Source: Choristoneura fumiferana (Eukaryota; Arthropoda; Insecta; Lepidoptera; Tortricidae). Taken from it: 64,000 bases of DNA. The DNA lies in NCBI RefSeq assembly GCF_025370935.1, contig NC_133472.1:893532-957531 (forward strand). Reading direction: 5' to 3'. The notes under the pieces are model-generated. The model ran no database searches, was not told the origin of the DNA, and saw only the letters and a program-made list of their open reading frames with translations. Positions 22,001-34,000 of the stretch are shown piece by piece; position 1 is the stretch's first letter, and every line of letters starts with the position of its first letter. The position numbers were made by a program, and so were the translations under genes.

Positions 22001-25000
22001 TTTAAATATACTGAGAGACTCGCAATGTTTCACATTATTTAGTACTTAATCCATACTAATCTATATTAATAATTTCGTCCAGGGGTACGGTAGACTCGAA
22101 CGAAATGCACATCAAATTGAAGAGCGTAAAAAATTAGTCTATCTGAGTCGACAACATATATCCGCAAAATTCGGATTATGGAGAATTTCGTTAAATTCTA
22201 ATGGCACTGACAAACAAACCGCAGTTGCCATCTTGGGTAGTTAATAAACGTTCCGTTTCATACTAGCTAGCTCTTAGATACGGCTCGCCTTCAACACATC
22301 GCGTGCGTCACGCCAAAAAAGTATCCATTACAAAGAACTGTGACTCATGTGACTGTGTAAAACGAAACGTCTTGCCGGAAAACTTGAATGGATCTTATCA
22401 AAACTCAAAACTATCACCAACTACCTTCAACTATAACTATCTTCAGTTGTTGACGTTTGTTCGAGTCGACAACTTGTAGGTAGAAAATTCAGATTTAGCG
22501 AGTATTTTCAATAAAAAATGGAATAAATTACTGAGTATATATAATGGCGTTGCGAAGTAAACATGTCAAAGTCATCACATCAAAGTGGCGTGAGTGTCAC
22601 GTCATCACGTGTCACAGGTTTGCATTTCGTTCTCCATTGTGACCTTTTAAGGCCCCACACACGGTACGATTCGTCGATTTTCATCAGATCGATCGTACAG
22701 ACGGATCGTACCTTATATGGGGCCTTTAGGTCTAATTTCTTTGATTATGAGACAGACATACGTAGTCGGTCCCAAAGTTCTGTCACTGGCACATTATTTT
22801 TAAATTTAAAACATGATTTTAAGAAAATTTGATTGAATTCCATTTTTGAATGTTTGTCAATTATTTTAAAACAATAAACAGTCATTCGCTGCAATTTCTC
22901 ACGATGGAGTGGACGTTGAAAGAAAACCGAATAGCTGTTTTAGCATTGCACCGCTGTGGGCACTCGCCAAGTACCATTTTCAAGTTGCTCAAAAATGTAA
23001 ATATAACGCTTAGGTTTGTGTACCGTACGATTGACAGGTACAATGAAGTCTCCAGTGTTGAGGACAAGAAAAGAATTGGCCGGCCTCGCTCCGTACAAAC
23101 ACCAGCAGTGATCAAAGCGATCAAGGCACGCATAGCAAGAAATCCTGTCCGAAAACAGAAGTTGATGGCTTTGCAGATGGGTGTCAGTAGAAAAACCGTC
23201 AAAAAGGTTTTAAACGAAGATCTTAAGTCTGCGAGCATACAAAAAATAGAGTGGGCACTTACTTAATGCCCGTCTAAAAACAATAAGGTTTAAAAGATCC
23301 CGGAAGTTGTTAAAGCGGTACGCGAAAAATCGACACCGTGATATCCTCTTTACAGACGAAAAGATTTTCGATATTGAAGAGAAGTACAATAAACATAATG
23401 ATAGAGTGTACGCTAGGAGCTCTGAAGAGTATTCTCTGATCTTATTACGGGCCAACTGAGGTTCATTTTTGCGAAAAAGGGGTCAAAAACAGTGCGAAAG
23501 TGTACCAAGAGACGGTTTTGGATAAGCATGTCAAAGATCTACCCAACACGCTATTTTCAGGTCATAATTTTGTGTTCCAGCAGGATTCTGCGCCAGCACA
23601 CAAAGCCAAGACCACTCAAGCCTGGTTTGGCCGTCAAAAAATCGACTTTATAAGACACGAAGATTGGCCTTCCTCCAGTCCGAACCTTAATCCTCTGGAC
23701 TTTAAAATTTGGCAGGTCTTAGAGGGGAAGGTCTGTGCTAAACCCCATAAAAATTTGGAGAGCCTGAAGTCATCTTTAAGAAAAGCAGTCGCTGAAATAG
23801 ACATGAAAATGGTGCGTGCTGCGATAGACGACTGGCTGCGCCGATTAAGGGCCTGTATTAAAAACAAAGTCATTTTGAATAATTTTAAGTACTTAAATTT
23901 ATTTTTTTATTAAATGTACTTTAAATTGGTATATAATTTATTAAAAACTGATTGGTACTTTTGTATTTATCATTATTTTCATTTGTGACAGAACTTTGGG
24001 ACTGACTACGTAGTTATTTTGGGAAGATTTAGGAGAAATATCTACTGGTGAAATACCGATACGTAGGTTAGCCGTTAAAGTGTTTGTGATAATAATTAAG
24101 GCTGGGAATATACGTCAGATTTTTCGATAAGTACGACAGTCTTTACTGGCAAAACATTTTTTCAAACATATTATTATGAGTCTACATTTTACCCGAGCGA
24201 AGCCGGGTTTTCATCTAGTATAATATTATACTCGTAAACGCGAAAGTGTGTGGTTTGTATGTTTGAGTGTTTGTATGTTTGTCCGTCTTTCACGTCAAAA
24301 CGGAGCGACGGATCGACGTGATTTTTGGCATAGAGATAGTTTATGGGCCAGAGAGTGACATAGGCTACTTTTTATCCCGGAAAATGCACAGTTCCCGAGG
24401 GAACAGCGCGCGATAACCGAATACCACGCGAGCGAAGCCGCGGGCAAAAGCTAGTCAAATATAAATACATGGATGTGAAGTTGTTTTTCATGTTTGTTTT
24501 TCTAGAATGAGTTTTTTTTTTAATTTACAACACTAATATTTTTCACCTATGATGAGTTTACAGAACTTGAAATTTTTCGAATTATGCATAATAGTTCGCA
24601 AAATATTTTTAAAAAATATTTTTTATTTTGAAGCAAAGTAATAAAAAAAATGTAAAACTGTACTTTTTAAAAATATATAGCAATAGCAGTGTCCATTAAA
24701 TAGACCCCATCGAATACGATAGAAAAATATTTATTTTTTAAAAGACGCAATGCGTGAAACGGAACAGAGTAGTGACGTGACACAAAATTATCGGCAATTG
24801 CCGCGGTGCATTATACGATAACAGTGAACACTAAGATATTTTAATTTTTTAAACACAATTTGCAAGAATTTGTATATTTGTATTTTTTGTTTTATTTTAA
24901 CATATTGATTAGCACATACAATACTTTCTATTCTACAGGTATTACGGTAGGTAGGTTTATATTTTATTTGTTTGCCGACCATACTTTGCTATGAAAACTG

Positions 25001-28000
25001 CACGTTGATAACGATTTCTTTTAGCTGATGTAACCAGACTACACGTGCCACCCGTGGGCGGAAAACTGGAAAAATATTTTTGTAAATATAATACAACTTC
25101 TCCAAAAATAGGCACTAATAACTCTTAGAAAAATCGATACTTCACTCGATAAATGGTATATCTCTAAAACTGACAAACTCGAAACGTCACAGCACTCATC
25201 ATAGGTGAAAAATACTATAGATAAATAATAAATATCACGGGACAATTCACACCAATTGACCTAGTCCCAAAGTAAGCTTAGCAAAGCTTGTGTTATGGGT
25301 ACTAAGCAACGGATAAATATAATTATATAGATAGATACATACTTAAATACATATTAAACACCCAAGACCCGAGAACAAACATTCGTATTTTTCATACAAA
25401 TATCTGCCCCGACACGGGAATCGAACCCGGACCTCAAGCTTCGTAGTCAGGTTCTCTAACCACTAGGCCATCTGGTCGTCAAGATGGGTAGAATAGATGG
25501 GTGGCACAAACCGTGTTGCAGGCGCACGCGTGGTGACACTGGAACAGCATGGGCGGCTCATGGTAGGGGAAGTCGGGCGCGAGCCGGCCGCGCGCCAGCC
25601 AGCGCCGCACGCCCAGCAGCTGGCACGCGCACGTGTCCGCCTGGCACGTGCCGTCCGCGCACGTGCACCCCTGGCACACACGGAAATGACAATGAGTGCC
25701 TTCGTTTTTTGTCTTTCTAGATGGCGCCACTGTTGCGTGAGGTTTTTAAGTAGGGTTGCCAACCGTACTCTAAAACAGAGTATTGTACAGTCGCCATCAG
25801 ATATTTCGGAGCGGCCAAGGTAGTCAAAAATATCGGCACATGCACTTTATTATTAAGGTATTAGAGTTCATGTATCGATATTTTTGATCACCTAGCACGC
25901 TCCGAAATATCTGATGGCGACTGTACTCTATATCATATAGGCGTACTCTATAATCTATAACACAAATAGCTAAAATACTCTTTTTCACACAATGTTTACT
26001 ATACTAGTGCCAGTCATGTTATTTTATGCAAACTCATTATCATAACCAAAAAAAGGCCGTACTCTTTATTTACCTCCTTTGAAATCAGATATACTCTATT
26101 TCCTGTAATAAAAGGTGGCAACCCTATTTTTAAGTGTGGATTTCAAAGTCTTTTATTACGGGCGTGAAAACTAAGTTTAGATTAAAATCATATTTAAAAC
26201 ACCTTAAAACCGTACCATAAAAATATCGAGGAACCACAGTGTTTGCGTAGTCCCGTTTTGTTCGGAAAAAAGAGAGGACAAAAGTTTCCGAAAGGCATAA
26301 CTGTCTCAAAACACAGACATTCATTGCCCCGTAACGCATAATTGCCATAATTAATTTCAGGTAATGCAAAATATTCACAAAATTATTCTATACCCCGCGT
26401 AGCTCACCCAAAAACAGTGACATTTGACATTTCGGTGACCTCACGCTACACCAGCGCCTCTAGCGGCGAATTCATACGCGATAGCCCTCAATAGCGTATA
26501 TTTTACTTGCCCGAATTTCACTTGCCATACCAACGTTTGCCATAAAATATGTAGAACCGTGCTGTTTTAGGATTTTTTTTAAATGTTATCTTATAGAATG
26601 CAGTAGGACCTCGAGGTTCATAAATATAGATAGGTATTATGTAGATAGATAGATGAAAGTTTAATTAGAAAAGTAAACGAATGGTATTTGGAAAGTTCCC
26701 AATGAGGGCTATCGCGAATGAATTCGCCGCTAGAGGCGCTAATGTAGCGTGAGGTCTCCGAAATGTCAAATCTCATAGTTTTGGGTGAGCTACGCGGGTT
26801 TATTTATAATTAGAATTTTTTGTGAATATTTTGCATTACCTGAAATTAATTATGGCAATTATGCGTTACGGGCAATGAATGTCTGTGTTTCGAGACAGTT
26901 TTGTCTTTTGGAAACTTTTGTCCTCCCTTTTTTTCCGAACAAAACGGGACTAAGCAACACTGTGGTTGCTGGATATTTTTATGGTACGGTTTTAAGGTGT
27001 ATTAAATATGATTTTAATCTAAACTTTGTTTTCACGCCCGTAATAACAGACTTTGAAAGCCATACTTAAAAACCTCACGCAACAGTGCGCCATCTAGTAA
27101 GACAAAAAACGATAGCCCTCATTCGGACAAAGTCGCCCGGCACCGGCGCGTCGTCCGCCTGGCGGCAGGCTGCAACACTACCTGCAGCGTGTCGATCGTG
27201 TCGTCGACGGCGACGGGACGCGGCGTGACGTGCCGCGTCACGTAGGTGAAGTCGTCCGGCGCCGGCGCGTCGTCGACCTCGTTCACGCACGGCACGGGGA
27301 ACTCCTCGCGGCCGTTCGACAAGTCACTGTGAACAAAGCCGGGGGCTACTATACTCGAGTCCGAGATTATTTTTACCATGGGATCAAGCTAAACTTTTGA
27401 TTTTGAGTGACCAAATCTCTCTCTCTCTCTCTAACCTGCAGAGCATCCTGTATCCGCTGCCGACGTCCCGCGCCGCGATGGCCATCTGCATGTTGAGAGA
27501 TATAGCGCTCTGGCACTCGCCCGAGCACACTTCTACGGGCAGCTCGCCCGCTGAGTTCTCTACGTCCGTCTAAAAAAATAAAAATAGTTATCGTCATGTC
27601 AGCTGTAGGACGTCCACAGTTCGACATAACCCCCCCCCCCCCCATAGACCTCCAGTTGCTTCGGTTGGCAGCGGCTTGCGTCCACCGTGAACATCATCAA
27701 AGAGCAAAATTTTCATAGCAAAAATCGAGTGTCACGAGGGATTGACCATTGTGTTTTATCGACTGTCGATGTTTAATACGGTATTTGACTATTTTGTATA
27801 TGTTTTATAAATTAAAAATTCACAATGCCTGTTATCGAATAGAGAAACAATTTTTAAGCTACCTTTACAAATAACAAAGTTATAAAGGTTTGAAATTCAA
27901 GATTAGACAGAGAAAGACATACTGGCATGTGACGTCACATGCCAGTACCTCCATACTTGCTGCATAGAGAAAAGCGTTTGAGAAAGAGACAGGTATACAG

Positions 28001-31000
28001 ATTTTTCAAAAAATCACTATAAATCCAATTTTCAACCGATTTAAATTTTCTCTTCGCTAAACACTATCTGTTTATCTATATTTTCATAATAATATTAAGA
28101 TATGGCAAAATCAGGAGTTGTCAAATACCGTATTGTCAGTTAGCACGATATGTTTTAGGTAATTAGACCTGTAATGGGGGAGGCCTTTGACCTGCAGTGG
28201 GACACTATAGGCTACCAAAAAAAAATAGACCTGTGTGTTTATTACAATTTAAACATAAAACCGAAACGGAAATATTAAAACAGTGTAACTGACGATAGAC
28301 TAACCTTCATTCAAAATAACAGAATCGAAATATATAATCTGTAGGTGGGCCAATCAACATTTTTACCGACACTAATCAAGAATTTCGTGATCTAGCGGAT
28401 TTTACGATCGGCAGCCGACATTATTATACACTAAAGCGATCCGCGCCCCGGGTACACGCGGATTTTTAGTAAATTTGGAGCTGAAAAATGTGAAGTGCCT
28501 TACCCGTGCGAAGCAGGGGCGAACAGTTAGTATGGTTGAACATGACTCACCCTAGCGCCGTGCGCGAGCAATATGACGACGCATGCGTAGTGTCCTTGTC
28601 TGGCTGCCACGTGCCTAGAAATATACAAAACCTACAGTACCCGGCCATAAAGATTGCACACCGGTCTTCGGAAAGAGACTCGGCTATATACGATCAACAC
28701 TTTTCTCAAAATATTAGCATACATTATAAACAATTTCCCGTGATTGGCTATTTACAGTTAATACCCCGTTAAAGTTGACTCGCCATGGAAATCAATTTCC
28801 TAAAAATAACAAACCAAATAAATACGTAAGTGGTGGTTTTAACTGCTCTATATAAATCAATGAAAACACAAAGAGTGCACTCTCCGCGCGATGTATTATT
28901 ACTAACTAAAAAAGACAATAGTCATTTTCTACTAACGAATCCTTCCGATTTCCCCCGAAACCCGGACGTTATCTAAGAGCTCACGGATTGTACTACTTCT
29001 GTCCCCTCGCCGACGGGACAGAGCAACAACAAGTAATAGTCGATCCACCCATTCGACCCCCCTGTATGCTCACAGCGGCGTCGATTTCCCCCGAAACCCG
29101 AAGGTTTTCTAAGAGCTCACGGATGAAACTACTTCTGTCCCTCGCCGACGGGACAGAATAACAACAAGTAAAGTCGATCCACCCATTCGACCCCCCTGTA
29201 TGCTCACAGCGGCGTGTCCCGGTGCGCGTTGACGGCGGCCACAGCGCGCGGGACGCCTCCACGAGCAGCCGCAACGACTGCGCGTCACCGGCGAGCGCGC
29301 ACCAATGCGCCGCCGCGTTGCCCTCTATGTCGGTCGCGGTCGCGTCCGCACCGTGCTCCAGCAACAGCCTGTTTATAATTAGTATTTTATGCAACTGTAT
29401 CGTAATAGGGTCCTTAAAACACGAGTGTGGGTTTGACACATGAGTGTTTTAAGGCCTAATTACGTACAATTGCATACAATATATTATCTATATCCATATA
29501 TGAAATCATGTGTTGACCTGCATTAACTCTAAATTAAATATTTTACCTGACAGCCAAGGGTCGCTGGTGCTCCGCGGCCCACACGAGCGGCGTCCAGCCG
29601 CCGTGGTCCCGCGGGTCTACCTGGGCCCGCGCGCCGCCCAGCAGGGCTTCGCACGCGGCCACGTGCCCGTAGCGGGCCGCAGTGTGGAGCGCCGTCATGC
29701 CTTCTGGACCCTGGTAACATACAGATTAAAACCGGTCAAATCTTACTATACTTGGTTTGGAGTAAATAACTAAATGTAAGATTGGTTTTTTGGAATCTTT
29801 TTGTATTTTTTATTTCAATTCCAAATTTTTACTTTTACGGTCATCCCGTAAAACCGAAATTGAAAATACAAACTGAAATATAGATGCACAGAAAAAACAG
29901 AAAAATAAGACCATCACTGGGAATCGAACCCAGGTCCTCGGTAATCCGTACCGATATCCGTATATCCGTATCCGGGTATCCGTATTTTTCTGTTTTTTCT
30001 GTGCATCTATATTTCAGTTTGTATTTTCAATTTCGGTTTTACGGGATGACCGTAAAAGTAAAAATTTGGAATTGAAATAAAAAATACAAAAAGATTCCAA
30101 AAAACCAATCTTAATTTGATTGCTTAGAAACGATATCTCTTGTCCGGGTGAGCGGTTAGTTCCAATGGAATGCCGAAAAAGTTTGAGGGCTACGGCATAG
30201 ATGTCGCTAGCGTCGTTGCTTAAGTGACTAAGTAAGAAACACAAGCTGAGATATGAGGTGCATAGGGGAAATTCGTGTCGGTACCGTTGACCATCAGTGG
30301 TGTAGCGGTATAGCACGCGGTACGGATTACCGAGGACCTGGGTTCGATTCCCAGTGATGGTCTTATTTTTCTGTTTTTTCTGTGCATCTATATTTCAGTT
30401 TGTATTTTTAACTAAATGTAAACAAACTTCAGCTGCCAGATTTGGTACATTCAAGGATTTTAAACATTTTATCTACACCCATATAGTAAATCCTCAATTT
30501 ATGCGTTCAAAAACCATAGGTAATGACCAGCATTACGACATTGGATTCCATTATGAACACGGCTGTATCGTAATGACCATTACGGCTCCAACTCGGCCAC
30601 GCCTAGTTTCATAAACCCACACTCGTGTTAAACTGTAAATTAATCAAACTGTACGTACTACTGCCTAGAAATTAGAGGCCTCGGCTTTGATACTTACGGG
30701 TATATTAACGTCGCACCCAGCCGCTACCAGGTACCGTATCACTTTGAGCAGGTCTTCGTCGCTAGCGCCGTCCCCCTCGCTCTCCTTGTCGTCGTCTTCC
30801 TTATCGCTCTCGGGGTCAACGTCCATCTCTTGATCGGAGTCGCTCGATTTAACCTTAGGCGCGTTCTTCTTTGAGAGCGCTGTAAAAGAGAAATGAGTTA
30901 TTTGTAAATGTTACAAAAAGTCACTCAGTTGGAATGGAATCTAGCATTTAAAATCCAATGGTCAGGGGCACTTGTATAGTATTCGCTGCAAGTCATTGAC

Positions 31001-34000
31001 AAAATTAAAAAATAATTAATTGAAGGTTGACGGGTAGATAGTTTAATTTTTATCGATCTTATATTAATATCGTTTGCCCCATCTTTTATAATAAAAAACC
31101 GGGAAAGTGCGAGTCGGACTCGCGCACCGAGGGTCCCGTACCATTATCTAAACAACATTAGACGTGAGCTAAAAAAAAACGGCAAAAAAATCAAGTCTGT
31201 TGTATGGGAGCCCCCCTTAAATGTTCATTATATTCTGTTTTTAGTATTCGTTCCTATAGCGGCCACAGTATTACACAATCTGTGTAAATTTCAACTGTCT
31301 AACTATTACGACTCATGAGATAAAGAATGTTGACGTCTCTCGATGAGAGCGAAACATAGATGTCGCTAGTGCTGCTGCATAAGTAGCGTAGTAGAAATAA
31401 GCAACCTGAGATATGTATGCATAGGAAAAAATTCGTGTCTAAATTCCTGTCCAGCGGTGGTGTAGGGGTTATAGCACGCAGCACGGATTGCTGAGGACCT
31501 GGGTTCGATTCCCAGCGCTGGTCTCTTTTTCTGGTTTTTCTGTGCATCCATGTCTCAGTTTGTATTTTCGATCAAGAGATAGAGCCTTGTGACAGCCAGA
31601 CAGACAGCGGTGTCCCAGTAACAGGGTTCACTCACCCCTGACGGCCCGCATGAGCGGCGTCAGCGTGGCCGCGTCGCACGCGTCGATGCTCGCGCCTGCG
31701 TACTGCGCCAGGTACAATGCGGCCAGGTGCCCGCGCCGCGCCGCCGCGTGCGCGACCGTGCCGCCGTAACGCGTCACCGGCTCGTTTATATCCGGGCAGG
31801 ACACTGTAACAATAGTACATTGTACAACGAGAGCGTAAAACGAGCCATTTTACCCGAGACGGTCGTATAGCATATGGATGGACACGTCGAGGGGGGAAAT
31901 GGGTTTAATGCTCGAGTTTTACACTCTGCTTTTCACTTAGATTGCGAGGAGATGAAGTAAGAACAGAGGAAACATTGTTTACTTAATAGGTACCTTTCAT
32001 TTTTCGTGCATTGCTAATATAATTATAAATAATTAGTTTTATTAATTTATATTGATCTATATGATCGATTTTTAGTTTTATACAGAGATATTCAAAAAAT
32101 ATATATATAAACTTTTTTGCTTGTGACTGTTAACACCTGATTGCCTTGGTCTTAGACGAAGATTTTACTCTATGCACTAGCGCATCAAAAGTCACTTTAT
32201 GTCGCCTATAACCAGCATAAACAAGAGCTTTACGAGCATGAGAAGTGAAAAAATATTTTTCACAAAAATTTTACATTATTTTTTACATATCAGAAGGCGA
32301 AGTGCATCGATTATGATCAGCGAAAAATGAATAAGTTAAAAACATCCTGCAATGTCGCTACACTCGACAACAATGTCACATACAAATGCCATTATCGTCG
32401 GGTCTCAAACTTTTTAAAAAGTTAAAACAGCCATAGTAATAAGCCGGTATCAGTTATTTTGTTGAAACTCCGGACTTTTTATTGGGTCTGAAACGCTTGT
32501 GTTGTTTTTGATGGAAATAAACCGCCAGCAAAAATATACTATATATACTCATACTCAGCCAGCAATTTCATACTTCATGCCACGACAATAATCTACTATT
32601 TTTTATTTTCTACTAAAAAGCGAAAAAAAAAGGATAAAGTGACTCACCGATGAGTGGTAACAGTTCATTGGGCGGCGCGCCGCTCTGTATCGCCTCGCAC
32701 AGCGCGCTCGCGTCGCGCGCGTCGCCGACCGCGCGCCCGCGGAGACTCTCCAGGTCGACCGAGAGGGACGGCAACAGCGACGGCGGTATGATAGGTTCCT
32801 GCTCTAGCACGGCCGGGTCGAGCGTCGAGAAGCTCAGGTAGGCTGGTGTGCTGGGAATAAAAGATTTAACCAGTGGGGCGGATGAGGCAGGGCAACCCAC
32901 CCGGGCACTCAGCCTCGGGAGGGCCTCAAAATTTCCAGAAGTTCTCTAAAGCTAGACAAGGCCAAAAATATGATAAACTAGCTGTCGCCCGTGACTCCGT
33001 CCGCGTAAAGGCTGACCAGGAATATAAAAAACCTGACGCGAGGGCAGCACTTCTACGTTTTATATTGCAACATTCTTTACACTTACTAACAGTCATATTG
33101 ACAACGGTGTCGGTTCGGTAATATTATTTAATGGAATATTTTCAAATCCCTCACGACTTTTTTTAATACTTTATGCATTGTGAATTATTTTCCTTCCAAG
33201 GCTATGGATAATCTTCGGCATTTTAACGCACAAAAACTCAAAATAACATTAAAATACCACGCGTAAGCAACATTAAACTTTGACAGCAATAAGATGGCAT
33301 TTGAATTTAGTGTTACCAGTGCAAGAAATTAGTTCTATTGGTTATCCACAATATGGCAAGGTTTTTTATAATCCTGATCAGCCTTTCTTCTTCTTCTCTT
33401 TTAAGATATGGCTTTTCTGTCCTAATTAATAGGACAATTTCGCCAGTGTCACGGTAAACTATCTTTGAGGGGGACGTTGTACGGTGATTGTAGTTTTTGC
33501 ATTTTGATAGTAAAGTTCCAGAAGCCACGCGGAGACAACTTGCGCATTAAAAAATGACAGACACGAGAGCAATATCGAATTTTGTGATCACCGTTCACTG
33601 TTAAGGTTAATCGCCGCATTAAATTATACTTCAACTAGCCAAAGAAACAGAAATAGCAAAATTAGATATTGTCTACATGCGCCATGTTCGAATGCTACAA
33701 ATCGAATCTGGTCAGCCTTAAGAACACATTTATCGCCATTCGCCATAACGCCATTCTGTTGCCAGACACTGGTGCAGGTGATTATGTTGTGCACTATAGT
33801 ACATTGTGTCTTAAGGGCGGTAAACAAGGAATTACGAACGAGAGTCTATTAGAAGCCCGAAGTCGAAGACTGAGGGCTTTAACGAGTCGATGTTCGTAAT
33901 TCTAGTACCGCCCGTGCGACATATAATGTTTTTCATCACATTTGCGAGTAAAATTGTATATTTGTAAAAGAAAAACTAAGATTTTTCCAAAAATTGCCGA

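Larger units (their letters stand above)
22060..24218 (+). mobile_element. Second Helitron-like copy, split by the maT element
   Basis: Same TC start and CTAG end (24215-24218, followed by T) as 19071-19672. It carries an extra block (about 22150-22450) that the shorter copy lacks, and the 1,250-bp maT at 22761-24010. The maT is therefore the younger insertion. Confidence 0.75.
25691..26491 (-). mobile_element. MITE family A, copy 2, interrupted by a nested element
   Basis: Reverse-orientation copy starting AATGAGTGCC 20 bp from the EHMT exon 25512-25670 and ending near CGATAGCCCTCA. It is split at 25751-26126 by another element, with an 8-bp duplication of the family A sequence. Confidence 0.8.

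Noticed and set aside
22563..22832. Serine-rich frame, also at 19253-19474
   Set aside because: Both are the same segment of a non-autonomous Helitron-like repeat.
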